NCBI GenBank assembly: GCA_015493585.1 | Contig: WGCW01000133.1 | Coordinates: forward strand, 1-36,634 | Length of the DNA stretch: 36,634 nt | Reading direction: 5' to 3' | Origin: Acidobacteriota bacterium | GTDB taxonomy: Bacteria > Acidobacteriota > Thermoanaerobaculia > Thermoanaerobaculales > Sulfomarinibacteraceae | Shown here: positions 1 through 8,020 of the stretch, piece after piece | Layout of the letters: each line of letters opens with the position of its first letter | How positions within the stretch are numbered: position 1 is the stretch's first letter | Position numbers and translations under genes: made by a program | Notes under the pieces: model-generated | What the model saw: only the letters and a program-made list of their open reading frames with translations | Told to the model about the DNA's origin: nothing | Databases searched by the model: none

Positions 1-717
1 GGATGCTTTGGCCCATGGCTCCGGTGGACCGCCGTACGCTGAGAGCAGGTACAGCCCGGGCTCGAGGTGGGCGACCAGGCGGAATACGTGGAGCGGCTGA
101 CCCTCGTGTGGCGTGACCTTATCGCGCTTCGGTGCCACGCCGACCAACCAGCTTCCATCGCGCCAGAGCCGCAGATCGTTCAGTGCACGTCCTCCAGCCT
201 CGACATCGATCCAGCGTTCCTGCGTCACATTGATCCAGTACGACCGCTGCTCCCGGTCACCGAGGGTCGTTTGAATCACCTTGCTCTCGACGAGTTGGGG
301 AGCCGGCACGCCGTTCTTCTCCACAAACGGAACGATCTGGATCTTTGCTGTGCCTGATCCTTTCCCGGGGCCGCGCGTGATCAGCTTGTACTGGCCCTTA
401 TCGAGCAGGACATTGAGGCGGCCATCCCTCTTGCCCGGTTCGCCGGCGTGAGCTGACAGCCCCGTCATCCGCGAGACCAGCGTCAGCCCGACACCTTGAT
501 CGCTCGAGGCCACGATGGCATAGGCACCAAGCCGCTCGACCGTAAAAACCACCTCGTGACGCCCTGCCACCGGCACCGGAGCCACGTCAGGCGTAACCAC
601 CTTGCCCGTGACCGGCACCAGTGTCTGGGCCTGAACACCGGCCCCGGACACGAGCATCGCCACGCCACACACCAGCGTTACGATCCACCCATCAATCCGC
701 CGCATGAAAAACCCCAT
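1..717 (-). CDS. Secreted protein of unknown function, 5' part only
   Basis: An open frame of 239 codons runs off the left edge of the window, so the C-terminal part is missing. The start at 717 (MGFFMRRIDGW...) has an AAGGGGG Shine-Dalgarno five bases upstream; an in-frame ATG at 705 is the alternative. Residues 1-31 form a signal peptide (basic start, hydrophobic core, cleavage near VQAQT). The rest is beta-rich, with segments such as GRHEVVFTVERLGAYAIVAS and SYWINVTQERWIDVEAGG that resemble beta-sandwich (PPC/CBM-like) domains. N-termini of this kind occur on large exported proteins, possibly including bacterial alpha-2-macroglobulins, but the visible part does not settle the family. It has its own promoter (746-774) and is not obviously coupled to the Nudix gene upstream. 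Confidence 0.8.
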   Translation of the reverse strand, partial: MGFFMRRIDGWIVTLVCGVAMLVSGAGVQAQTLVPVTGKVVTPDVAPVPVAGRHEVVFTVERLGAYAIVASSDQGVGLTLVSRMTGLSAHAGEPGKRDGRLNVLLDKGQYKLITRGPGKGSGTAKIQIVPFVEKNGVPAPQLVESKVIQTTLGDREQRSYWINVTQERWIDVEAGGRALNDLRLWRDGSWLVGVAPKRDKVTPHEGQPLHVFRLVAHLEPGLYLLSAYGGPPEPWAKAS

Positions 718-745
718 TGGATCCCCCTTGGAGGCTACAGATACA

Positions 746-774
746 ATTATTCGCCCGCGCCTTTTGACCGTCAA
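746..774 (-). promoter_or_regulatory. Sigma-70 type promoter for the secreted protein at 717
   Basis: On the minus strand TTGACG (774-769) is separated by 17 bases from AATAAT (751-746), close to the sigma-70 consensus. The predicted transcript starts near 739, giving a leader of about 22 nt that contains the AAGGGGG ribosome-binding site. This is the best -35/-10 pair in the window. Confidence 0.6.
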
Positions 775-864
775 GGTACAAGCGCCCCTCCGGTATGCTT
801 CGCCAGACACAGGCGGGATGACCTCGAATGTGAGGAGCCGCTCACGGGACGGCCGGGAAGGCGT

Positions 865-1440
865 TTACGGACGCATGAGGCGTTGCAGCTCGCGGAGGAT
901 TCTCGCTGTGGCGCCCCAGATGACGTGCCCCTCCCAGACCAGGGCTTCCGTGCTGATCAGCAACCCGTTCGATCGCTGCGTCACGTTCTGAAACGCCCCG
1001 GGGCTCAGCAGGAATGACACGGGGACACGAATGAGAAAGGCGACCTCGGATGGCGAGGGACACAGCGTGACTGGCCCAAGAACGGAGCCGGCGACCGGTG
1101 TAATCACGAAGCCGGTGGGCGTCCGGATGTCGGACAGCAGCCCAAGCACGCGGATCTGATCCCGGCCGAGTCCGATCTCCTCGTTGGCTTCTCTTAAGGC
1201 CGTTTCGACGATCGTTGCATCGCCGGGATCCGCAGTACCGCCGGGAAACCCGTACTGGCCGGCATGATGTGCCAGATTCCCGGCCCTGCGCTCGATCAGG
1301 AGATCGAGGCCATCGGCATCCGCAAGCAACGGCACCAGCACCCCGGCGACCCGTTCCCCCGAACGCGCCCGCATCACCCGCCGCTTGCGGTTGTGCAAGA
1401 CCTGTTCGAGGTGCCTCTCCTGCGCCAACAGCTCCCTCAC
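865..1440 (-). CDS. Nudix hydrolase, CoA pyrophosphatase type
   Basis: A 191-residue protein of the NUDT7/YeaB-like subfamily, whose members hydrolyse CoA or related nucleoside diphosphate compounds. The Nudix box lies at about residues 67-91: GFPGG, then DPGD, then REANEEIGL with the metal-binding glutamates E84, E87 and E88. The preceding LLIERRAGNLAHHAGQYGF segment is the extra motif that marks the CoA subfamily. The first Glu of the textbook Nudix box is an Asp, as is common in this subgroup. The start overlaps the stop of the upstream glycosyltransferase by four bases (ATGA), so the two are translationally coupled. Substrate is inferred from family; other nucleotide diphosphates are possible. 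Confidence 0.88.
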   Translation of the reverse strand: MRELLAQERHLEQVLHNRKRRVMRARSGERVAGVLVPLLADADGLDLLIERRAGNLAHHAGQYGFPGGTADPGDATIVETALREANEEIGLGRDQIRVLGLLSDIRTPTGFVITPVAGSVLGPVTLCPSPSEVAFLIRVPVSFLLSPGAFQNVTQRSNGLLISTEALVWEGHVIWGATARILRELQRLMRP

Positions 1441-2618
1441 AGATCGAGCTCCCCGAGAAATGCAGCCAGCTTCTGCGCGACGTCGGACGGACGATGTTCA
1501 CCCGCAACGTACGCCGTCCGGGCCGCCTTTCGCCTCCGGGCGGCCGCTCCGCTCCGAAGCTCTTCGGAGGCTTTCAGGAAAACCCGCACCAGCTCAGCCG
1601 TCCCGCTCGGACCGGGCGTAATCCTGGCGACCGCGCTCGAAGGCCATTCCAGGAACTGGTTGAGCCCGCCGACCACGACAGGCGTCCCGCACGCGAGGAA
1701 CCGGACCACAGCGGCCGAGGTCTCGCCCGCGGATGGCGAGCGGAGCACGATGCCGAGATCGGCTGCCGCCGGGAGCGAAACGAACGTCTCGTACGGCGTC
1801 CACCCCGTCGCCGAGACCCGGTCTCCGATCCCGAGCCTCTTCGCCGCGTCCTGAATGCCTTCGAGCGCCTGTCCCTCCCCCACGAGCACGAGCCGGATCG
1901 CCACACCCATCCTCGTTGCGACCGACAACGCTTCGAGAATCGTCTCCAGCCCCTTTGCCGGCGTCAGGAAGCCGAGGTGCATCACGAGCAGCTCGCCGTT
2001 CGTCACGCCAAGGCTGCGCCGGATCTTCATCCGGTCGATCGCCGTTCCGGGATCGTACGCGGGCATGGCGAGGTGCAGAACCGGCATCTCTGGAAACTCA
2101 CCCAGGACGTGACGGCGAGCCCATGCAGAATGGACGACAACCGCCGTAGCGCCATTGACAAACGGCACCCGCGCCGGAAACAGGAATGGATCACGGGCTG
2201 CTGTAAAACCCATCTTCCGGCCGTCTGCCAGCGCCGCGCCAGCCTCGCCGTACGCCTCGACGATCCGCCGCCGGTAGCCGTCGTCGTCCCCGCGAGCCAG
2301 CGTCGCCTCGACGAGCAGGTGGTGGAGCACCAGGTCATGGAGCACGAGCACACGCCGGGCATCTTCGAGGTGATCGAGCAGCCAGAGGTGGTACGGGTTG
2401 TTCCCAAGGTGAATCAGCGCGACCTCGCCGCTGGCTGGCCGCGTGTCCTCCGGAACCAGCGTTATGCCGGGCACGGCGAGCTCCCCATTCCACCCGGGAG
2501 GCTCCAATACCCGCACCCCGGCCAGCCTCGCAAGTGAGGGCAGGAGCTCGGCCGCGTAGTCGCTCACGCCGGATCGAATCGGAGGCAGCGGGGATCCCCA
2601 CAGGAGTCGCAGCATCAC
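1437..2618 (-). CDS. GT4-family glycosyltransferase (GT-B fold)
   Basis: A 393-residue retaining glycosyltransferase of the glycogen synthase/WbaZ-like superfamily. The N-terminal acceptor domain has a glycine loop (PIRSGVSDYA, 13-22). The C-terminal nucleotide-sugar domain has LTPAKG (218-223), GEG near 247, and the donor-binding SAGETSAAVVRFLACGTPVV at about 296-315 with E299. This is typical of enzymes adding hexoses to lipid carriers or polysaccharides. The start is either GTG 2618 or the next codon, ATG 2615. Neither has a Shine-Dalgarno, but TAGTGT (2630-2625) lies six bases before the GTG, fitting a leaderless mRNA. It is the first gene of a two-gene unit with the Nudix hydrolase. Donor and acceptor cannot be read from sequence. 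Confidence 0.85.
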   Translation of the reverse strand: MMLRLLWGSPLPPIRSGVSDYAAELLPSLARLAGVRVLEPPGWNGELAVPGITLVPEDTRPASGEVALIHLGNNPYHLWLLDHLEDARRVLVLHDLVLHHLLVEATLARGDDDGYRRRIVEAYGEAGAALADGRKMGFTAARDPFLFPARVPFVNGATAVVVHSAWARRHVLGEFPEMPVLHLAMPAYDPGTAIDRMKIRRSLGVTNGELLVMHLGFLTPAKGLETILEALSVATRMGVAIRLVLVGEGQALEGIQDAAKRLGIGDRVSATGWTPYETFVSLPAAADLGIVLRSPSAGETSAAVVRFLACGTPVVVGGLNQFLEWPSSAVARITPGPSGTAELVRVFLKASEELRSGAAARRRKAARTAYVAGEHRPSDVAQKLAAFLGELDL

Positions 2619-2743
2619 AGCAACACACTACCACGCCTTCGGCCGCCCCTCTCCGTGGATCGCCATCTGCGTCAGCCTCCCGGCGCTGATGAGCTCAAGC
2701 CCCAGCGCCCTCTCGTCCGTTCGCGGAATCCAGGGGTGCAGGT

Positions 2744-2749
2744 TATGAT
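2744..2749 (+). promoter_or_regulatory. -10 box, probably leaderless promoter of the gene at 2756
   Basis: TATGAT lies six bases before the ATG at 2756, so transcription should begin at or beside the A of the start codon. No convincing -35 and no Shine-Dalgarno are present. Confidence 0.45.
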
Positions 2750-2755
2750 GGCGCG

Positions 2756-3004
2756 ATGAAGATCGTTCGGCTCTTTCTCCTGCTGATCTACGTCGGGTAT
2801 CTCGTCGATGCCGGTCTCCTGATGATCATCCTCCCCTGGAGCCCGATCTGGGCGGTCGTCGTCTCAGTGGTGCCGCCCTGGGCGATGACGTTCTTCGATG
2901 CGCCGGCGGTTCGCGGCATGATCAGCGCTTTCGGCGCCCTTCACCTCGCGCTCGTTCTGCTCGAGCTCTTCGCGCCGGGGATCCGGGCCCGGCAGGCCTC
3001 ATGA
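2756..3004 (+). CDS. Small membrane protein of unknown function
   Basis: Encodes 82 residues with at least two hydrophobic helices (about 4-28 and 31-50, possibly a third at 56-73) and a short basic tail. I recognise no family. The stop overlaps the acpS start (ATGA at 3001-3004), so it is co-translated with acpS. The upstream ATGs at 2745 and 2748 are out of frame or stop at once, which fixes the start at 2756. Overlap with a convincing neighbour, membrane-helix periodicity and a -10 box at 2744 support it as a real gene. A role linked to lipid or acyl carrier metabolism would be guilt by association only. Confidence 0.65.
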   Translation: MKIVRLFLLLIYVGYLVDAGLLMIILPWSPIWAVVVSVVPPWAMTFFDAPAVRGMISAFGALHLALVLLELFAPGIRARQAS

Positions 3005-3387
3005 TTGCCGGTCTCGGAATCGATCTCGTCGCGGTCCATCGCGTCGAGAAGCTCCTCACTAGACACGGCCACCGCTTCCTCGCTCGGTGTTTTTCTCCCG
3101 GCGAGCTCGTGCGTCCGGACGACCCCGAGCACTTGGCCGGCATCCTCGCCGCCAAGGAAGCTGCCTTCAAGGCGCTCAACCCCCCTTTCCCCTCGGGGAT
3201 CGGGTGGCGCGACATCGCCATCGTCCACGAACCACGGTCGGGGCGTCCCTCGATCGTCTTTCACGGCCAGGCCGCCGTCGTGGCGTCGAAACACGACATC
3301 ATCCGTACACATCTCAGCATCACCCATCAGGCTGGGATTGCTGCCGCTGTCGTCATCGTGGAAAGTGGCACAACGCCGGGAGCTTGA
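3001..3387 (+). CDS. acpS: Holo-[acyl-carrier-protein] synthase AcpS
   Basis: A 128-residue phosphopantetheinyl transferase that moves 4'-phosphopantetheine from CoA to the serine of apo-ACP, activating it for fatty acid synthesis. Family signatures are clear: GIDLVAVHRVEK with magnesium ligand D8, FSPGEL at 31-36 and AAKEAAFKAL with E53. The length matches the AcpS family. The frame then continues to LSITHQAGIAAAVVIVE, the conserved last strand. It overlaps the small membrane protein upstream by four bases and ends about 30 bases before the response regulator. Confidence 0.93.
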   Translation: MIAGLGIDLVAVHRVEKLLTRHGHRFLARCFSPGELVRPDDPEHLAGILAAKEAAFKALNPPFPSGIGWRDIAIVHEPRSGRPSIVFHGQAAVVASKHDIIRTHLSITHQAGIAAAVVIVESGTTPGA

Positions 3388-3406
3388 TCACCGCAAAGCG
3401 GCTCCG

Positions 3407-3412
3407 TATGCT
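3407..3412 (+). promoter_or_regulatory. -10 box, probably leaderless promoter of the response regulator
   Basis: TATGCT is exactly six bases before the ATG at 3419, the same geometry as 2744-2756. No Shine-Dalgarno precedes the start codon. Confidence 0.4.
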
Positions 3413-3418
3413 CAACGC

Positions 3419-3790
3419 ATGGAGGGCCGCATTCTCCTCGTCGACGATGAGCCATACATCCTGAAGATTCTGTCGTTCAAGCTCCGGCAAGAGGGATGGG
3501 CCACCGTCGAAGCGCGGACCGTCGAGGAGGCGTTGCACCACTTGGAGAGCGGTCCAGTCGATCTGGCCCTGCTCGACGTCAACCTGGGCACGCCGCTCAC
3601 CGGCTTCGACCTTGCCCGCTCGATCCGCGAGAATCCAGCCACTGCCAGCCTTCCGATCATCATGTTGACCGCCCGGGATTTTGTCACCGATATCCGCCAG
3701 GGCCGCGAGATCGGCGCAGCCGGATACATCACCAAACCGTTCTCGATCGCCGATGTCGTCGAGCGCATCCGGTCCATTCTCGGATCTTGA
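3419..3790 (+). CDS. Receiver-only response regulator (CheY-like)
   Basis: A stand-alone 123-residue receiver domain. All phospho-acceptor residues are present: acidic pair D9/D10 (ILLVDDEPY), phosphorylation site D53 (LALLDVNLG), T84 (IIMLTARD) and K106 (YITKPFS). There is no DNA-binding or enzymatic output domain, so it must act through a partner or a phosphorelay. No histidine kinase is in the window. The start at ATG 3419 leaves only the receiver; a longer in-frame opening back to 3005 would run antisense-like through acpS in another frame and is rejected. It converges on the phosphatase gene at 3814 with 23 bases between stops. Confidence 0.9.
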   Translation: MEGRILLVDDEPYILKILSFKLRQEGWATVEARTVEEALHHLESGPVDLALLDVNLGTPLTGFDLARSIRENPATASLPIIMLTARDFVTDIRQGREIGAAGYITKPFSIADVVERIRSILGS

Positions 3791-3813
3791 GCCAGGACCC
3801 AGGACGAACCGGA

Positions 3814-4611
3814 TTACACACCAACCCTCTGGCGGAAACGCGTGACGGCTTGTATGAACCCCGGGGGGCCCATCTCCGGGATGCGGGTCAGCGAGCACGG
3901 GATTTCCTCATCGGCGACGAGTGAGCCCAGCAGAAAACCGTGATCGACCCAGCACAGCATCGGGACATCGTTCCACGCGTCCCCGATCCCCGCCCGCGGG
4001 ATCGTTTTGAGGCCCGGAAACTGGTCTTCGAGCTTCCCAACCGCGGTCCCTTTTCCGATGCCGGCTCCGAGAAGGTGCCAGAACCGGTCCCCTCGAACGG
4101 TTGTGGCACCGAGCTCTTTGATGCGAAGGCTGAGCGCAGCCGCATCCACGTGCTCGCCCTCGTTGATGACGAACGGCTCGCTGCCGAGCCGGTCCATCGC
4201 ACGGAGCGCCCCCGTGCGATCGAGGCCGGAAACCTGGCACACCGTGTCCACATCCATTTGAGAGACACCGGTGATGGGCCACCCCTCCCGCTGGAGCTGT
4301 TCGAGCTTCTCGACGAGCGAGCTTCGCCCCGGTCCGGCCAGCTCTGGGTCCTTGCCGCCGATCATCAGAACCGCTCCGCCCTCGACGATCGCCAGCGGGG
4401 CCAACGGCAGGCGATCCCCGAGCCGCATCACCTCGGCCGCCGTCTTCGATGTCACGGGAATCACCAGAACACGGCTGCCCGCAAGCTCTTCGATCATCGC
4501 CTCCACGCCGGGCCCGGGTTCGAACGTCTTCGAATCGACGAGCGTGCCATCGAGGTCCGAATAGACGACGCCCCGTGCCGCCTGGATGGCATCCATTCCA
4601 AGCGTACGCAT
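3814..4611 (-). CDS. mpgP: HAD-IIB phosphatase, mannosyl-3-phosphoglycerate phosphatase-like
   Basis: A 265-residue HAD phosphatase. The nucleophile motif is YSDLDGTLVD (D19, D21), motif II is VTSKTAAEV (T54-K56) and motif IV is GDAWNDVPML (210-219). The SKT triad and the overall order match mannosyl-3-phosphoglycerate phosphatase, which makes the compatible solute mannosylglycerate from its phosphorylated form. A generic Cof-like sugar phosphatase is the alternative. The ATG at 4611 lies one base after the stop of the phosphoglycerate mutase gene, with GGAG six bases upstream; a second in-frame ATG is at 4596. The neighbour handles 3-phosphoglycerate, the acceptor in mannosylglycerate synthesis, which supports the call. 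No mannosyl-3-phosphoglycerate synthase is present in the window. Confidence 0.72.
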   Translation of the reverse strand: MRTLGMDAIQAARGVVYSDLDGTLVDSKTFEPGPGVEAMIEELAGSRVLVIPVTSKTAAEVMRLGDRLPLAPLAIVEGGAVLMIGGKDPELAGPGRSSLVEKLEQLQREGWPITGVSQMDVDTVCQVSGLDRTGALRAMDRLGSEPFVINEGEHVDAAALSLRIKELGATTVRGDRFWHLLGAGIGKGTAVGKLEDQFPGLKTIPRAGIGDAWNDVPMLCWVDHGFLLGSLVADEEIPCSLTRIPEMGPPGFIQAVTRFRQRVGV

Positions 4612-4612
4612 C

Positions 4613-5836
4613 TCAGGCTCCAAACTTCTGGAACTTGTGGGCATGGGCCAACGCAATCGGCAGGAGGTTACTGAGCCGTTGCCGGCCCAACCCCCCTTTG
4701 ATGCACGCCCGTTCGCCGAACGACGACACCTCGTCGGGCCGAACCGTTGCCGGTGCCCACAGCAATGTCGGCACGGGGTGCCACGAGTGCGCCTTGAGCG
4801 AGGCCGGGGTCGAGTGGTCTGCCGAGACGACCAGAACGTCCGGTCCAAGATCGAGGATCTTGGGAATGAACCGGTCCACCTGCTCAATCACCCGGACCTT
4901 GCGTGCGAAGTCCCCGTCTTCCCCCGCCTTGTCCGTGTACTTGACGTGCAGGAAGAAGAAGTCGTGATGATCCCAAACGGCCTTCAACGCGCCGGGAAGA
5001 TCGTCGAGCTCGGCCGGCGCCGCCGGCAGATCCATGCCGACCAATCGGGCAAGGCCGCGGTACATCGGGTACTGCGCGATACAGACCGGCCGCAGCTGAA
5101 ACCTCTCACCGAGCGATGGGATGTCCGGACGCCGGTCGAAGCCCCGAAGCAGGATGCCGTTTGCTTTCGGCTCACCGGCGAGCAGCTCCCGAACCCTTGC
5201 CACGATCTTGCGAACGAGCTCTGCCGTCCGCTGCGAGGCTGCATCCTCCCCGCATGCGTCGATCGGCGGGACGCCGGTCGCCTGCGGATCCGTATCGCAC
5301 ACCGCTGCTCCGAGCCCATCACCCCGAAGCACGAGAAGACCCCGGTGCTCGCTGACCGTCTCCACAAACACCTTGACATCGCCGAAAGCGTCCCCGAGCT
5401 TTGCGTGGAGCAGCGCAGTCAACCTCTGGTTCTCCTGGGTGCTGATCCTTCCAGCGCGCCGGTCGGTAATCCGCCCCTCGCCATCGAGCGTGCAGTAGTT
5501 GAAACGGGCTGCCACATCGGCCGGCTCGAGCGGAAAGTCGATCCCCAGCGCCGCCAGCACCCCCCGGCCAACCGGGAACTGCAACGGGTTGTATCCAAAC
5601 AATCCGAGATGCCCGGGCCCGGACCCGGGGGTGATACCTGGCGCCACCGGATCGAACTGGCCGCAGACGCCCTCGGCCGCCAAACGGTCAAGCACCGGAG
5701 CGTCCGCGGCTTCGAGCGGCGTCACACCGTCGGGACCGGGCAGATCACCCAGCCCGTCAAAGATCAGAAAGACGATCCGAGCATCGTTTTGCAGGCTCAA
5801 CTTCCGGTAGGCACCCTCTTCCAAGGACCATGGCAT
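4613..5836 (-). CDS. apgM: Archaeal-type 2,3-bisphosphoglycerate-independent phosphoglycerate mutase
   Basis: A 407-residue member of the alkaline phosphatase superfamily. It interconverts 3- and 2-phosphoglycerate in glycolysis and gluconeogenesis. Metal-binding D27 sits in IVFLIFDGLGD, the phosphoserine nucleophile S72 in PGSGPGHLGLFGY, and the C-terminal metal site in ADHSTP (339-344) followed by SWHPVP. Size and motif order fit ApgM, which is shorter than the classical 510-residue GpmI. The ATG at 5836 has a strong GGAGGTG ribosome-binding site. It lies immediately upstream of the HAD phosphatase and is probably co-transcribed with it. A TACAAT box at 5901-5896 could be its promoter. Confidence 0.9.
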   Translation of the reverse strand: MPWSLEEGAYRKLSLQNDARIVFLIFDGLGDLPGPDGVTPLEAADAPVLDRLAAEGVCGQFDPVAPGITPGSGPGHLGLFGYNPLQFPVGRGVLAALGIDFPLEPADVAARFNYCTLDGEGRITDRRAGRISTQENQRLTALLHAKLGDAFGDVKVFVETVSEHRGLLVLRGDGLGAAVCDTDPQATGVPPIDACGEDAASQRTAELVRKIVARVRELLAGEPKANGILLRGFDRRPDIPSLGERFQLRPVCIAQYPMYRGLARLVGMDLPAAPAELDDLPGALKAVWDHHDFFFLHVKYTDKAGEDGDFARKVRVIEQVDRFIPKILDLGPDVLVVSADHSTPASLKAHSWHPVPTLLWAPATVRPDEVSSFGERACIKGGLGRQRLSNLLPIALAHAHKFQKFGA

Positions 5837-6304
5837 GGCTCACCTCCAAAGACCACGGAGAGCCCGGCATCGTGCCAGGTCTCGCGCTCTGTCCGATTGT
5901 ACAGGAGGTCATCGGCCACGATACGGCGTCCACCGCTTTGGTGCCTGTGCGCCCGGTCCACTTGGCCGGTTGTCTCCCCTCTCGCCCGCCGGGCCCAGCC
6001 GCGCCTCTGCGTGACGAGCCATCGCGTTTGGGGGTTGTTGCGCTGTGCGGAACCCGTGTGATCCCAGCGGATACGACCACGATCGAAGCACGCTCACCCC
6101 AACGCCAAGGCAACCGGTCGCGGGGAGAGCGCCCGAGGGAGCGCGGACTTCAGTCCGCATCGTACGCTCAACGCGTTCTGGTACAAAAAGATGCGGACCT
6201 AAGTCCGCGCTCCAAAGCTGCCTCCGGCCGACGGGGCACAGCGCAACAACCTCAAGTCCGCCCTCTCTCGCTCCGCGGCGCGCTTCAATCCGTCTGGGTG
6301 CAGG
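5837..6304. other. Gene-free stretch holding mobile repeat copy A
   Basis: No gene is convincing in these 468 bases. The part next to apgM contains a possible minus-strand -10 (TACAAT, 5901-5896). Bases 6032-6252 are the first copy of the 221-bp repeat described separately. The rest shows nothing recognisable. Frames that read through here are products of the high GC content. Confidence 0.7.
6032..6252 (+). repeat. 221-bp MITE-like palindromic repeat, copy A
   Basis: Ends are inverted repeats reading GGTTGTTGCGCTGTGC inward (6033-6048 and complement at 6236-6251). Inside is a 24-base inverted repeat with two mismatches (arms 6138-6161 and 6190-6213, about 28 bases of loop). Each arm carries a REP-like core GCGGACT-TC-AGTCCGC or a decayed version of it. 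The whole unit matches copy B (14408-14628), in opposite orientation, with the same length and roughly 94% identity by eye. No target duplication is visible here, and the second arm and a subterminal hairpin are mutated, so this looks like the older copy. It has no coding capacity, so any transposition would need an enzyme supplied elsewhere. Confidence 0.8.
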
Positions 6305-8020
6305 TCACAAGCGCCGGGCAATCGCCCGGGTCAGCATGCGAAGCCGGTCACGCCACGGCAGGCGCAGGAAGTTCGTCTTGAGAACCCCCCTCGTGAAGTA
6401 GGTCTTCATCGAGCCGTCGATGGCGACTTCGACCATAGCCGGGTTCCCCGAACGAGTGGCCTCGAGCGCAGCTTCAATGACCCCGTCGAGCTCGGCGTCA
6501 TGCAGAATCCGGAAGTACCGGCAACCCGTCGTCCGCGCCAAATCCTCGACTGAATAGTCGGGCAGCACGGTGCACGTCGACCGGTTGAGCGGAACCTTTT
6601 GAAACTGGGCGATCTGGCCAAGCTTGCCGTCGCGCAAAACACAGATCATCGGGGCAATTCCGTAGGACGACGCACCGATCAGCTCAAGGGCGGTCATCAG
6701 CAGGGCACCGTCTCCAGCGAGGGCAATGACATCGCGCTCGCGGTTTCCCCACTTGGCACCGATGGCGCCAGGCACGGCATAACCCATGCACGAGAAGTCG
6801 ACAGGACCGATGAAGCAGCGGGGACGGCTGAGCCGCAGATGCTCCATCGCGAGGAAGGTGCCGTTCCCCGAATCGGTCGTGTAGACCGTGTCCGCACCGG
6901 CATGCCGCTGCAACGCTTCGAAGAACGCGAACGGCGTCACACGATCGCGACTCGGGGACTTCCGCCATCCATCACGTACCGCCGCATGACCCGATCTGAT
7001 CGCACGTGTGAGGCTCTCCGAGCCGGTACGTTTCCGGAGAAGTGGGAGGAGGGCGCTGGCGAATGCGCGGGCATCGCTGGGAATTCCCACCGCGACGGGG
7101 AAGTTCTGGCCGATGACAGCGGGGTCGATGTCGACATGGATGAGGTTTTCAGGCGGCACCAAACCGTAACTCGCCGTGGCGACCTCGCCGAAACGGCATC
7201 CGACCGCAAGCAGGACGTCGCAGACATCCATGGCCTTCCGGACGAAGGCGGGTGCGGAAGCGCCAAACCCGTTCCACAGCCAGAGCGGATGATCTTCGGG
7301 AAAAACGCCCTTGCCCTGAATGGTCGTCGTCACAGGCGCCCCAAGCCGCTCGGCGATGGCGATGAGCTCCTCCCGGGCCGCAACAGCTCCCGCACCGAGG
7401 TAGAGCGCTGGCTTCCGGGCGGCGTTGAGGAGATCTGCGGCCCGTCGAAGGAGGTCGGGATCCGGCATCGCTGGCGCATTGGGGGTTGGAGCGAAGCGGA
7501 TCTCCTCGATCTCCTGACTGAGCAGGAGAAAGTTCGCCGGTATCTCGACGGCGACCGGGCCTGGGGTGCCACGCGTGGCCAGCTCGAATGCGCGCCGGAT
7601 CAGCGGATAGATCTCATCCGGCGTACTGGCGTGGAAGGCCCCTTTGGTGACCGGCGTGAGCACCGCAAGCTGGTCGATCGCATGGAGCTGATACGCCTTC
7701 CCCGTGTCGGTGCGGATCCCCGCAGCAATAATCACCATCGGCACGTTGTCGAGGTACGCCTCGGCGATCCCCGACAGCGCGTGCGTCACCCCGGCTCCGG
7801 GGACCAGGTTGAGCACGCCAGGCCGGCCCGTCGTTCTCGCCAAACCATCGGCGATGAAAGCTGCTGCCTGCTCGCTCGTCACCAAGACCGGTGTGATCAT
7901 CGCGCTCCGTTCGAGCTCGTCGTAGAGCTCGATATTGTGCGTTCCTGGAATGCCAAAGGTGTACCGTACCCCCTCGGCTTCGAGCGCCTGAACAATCAGC
8001 CGTGCGCCGGATGTCCTCAT
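6305..8020 (-). CDS. Thiamine-diphosphate-dependent enzyme (acetolactate synthase-like)
   Basis: A 571-residue, three-domain ThDP enzyme of the acetolactate synthase/pyruvate oxidase/decarboxylase superfamily. The N-terminal PYR domain has GIPGTHN and catalytic E50 (TSEQAAAFIADG). The middle domain is about 190-320. The PP domain has GDG at 436-438; the residue aligned with the usual second Asn of the metal motif is Asp (LRDGKLG, about 463-466), so the canonical NN is RD. The C-terminal tail after residue 535 is basic (KTYFTRG, RLPWRDRLRML). The ATG at 8020 overlaps the GMC gene stop (ATGA), which is why a longer upstream in-frame extension is rejected. Context with a GMC oxidoreductase argues against a housekeeping branched-chain amino acid role, as no small subunit is nearby. 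The substrate is unknown. Confidence 0.82.
   Translation of the reverse strand: MRTSGARLIVQALEAEGVRYTFGIPGTHNIELYDELERSAMITPVLVTSEQAAAFIADGLARTTGRPGVLNLVPGAGVTHALSGIAEAYLDNVPMVIIAAGIRTDTGKAYQLHAIDQLAVLTPVTKGAFHASTPDEIYPLIRRAFELATRGTPGPVAVEIPANFLLLSQEIEEIRFAPTPNAPAMPDPDLLRRAADLLNAARKPALYLGAGAVAAREELIAIAERLGAPVTTTIQGKGVFPEDHPLWLWNGFGASAPAFVRKAMDVCDVLLAVGCRFGEVATASYGLVPPENLIHVDIDPAVIGQNFPVAVGIPSDARAFASALLPLLRKRTGSESLTRAIRSGHAAVRDGWRKSPSRDRVTPFAFFEALQRHAGADTVYTTDSGNGTFLAMEHLRLSRPRCFIGPVDFSCMGYAVPGAIGAKWGNRERDVIALAGDGALLMTALELIGASSYGIAPMICVLRDGKLGQIAQFQKVPLNRSTCTVLPDYSVEDLARTTGCRYFRILHDAELDGVIEAALEATRSGNPAMVEVAIDGSMKTYFTRGVLKTNFLRLPWRDRLRMLTRAIARRL

Noticed and set aside
3005-3418. Long N-terminal extension of the response regulator
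   Set aside because: The frame overlaps acpS in another phase, is Ser/Arg/Pro-rich, and the receiver domain is complete from 3419.
4586-6061. 491-codon plus-strand frame opposite apgM
   Set aside because: Antisense shadow of apgM that also runs through the repeat; no ribosome-binding site and no family motif.
5909-6160. Similar short peptides encoded at 5909-6160 and 14487-14736
   Set aside because: The similarity is due to the duplicated 221-bp repeat, not to homologous proteins.
6138-6213. Palindromic repeats as a CRISPR array
   Set aside because: There are only two palindrome arms per site, no regular spacers and no cas genes.
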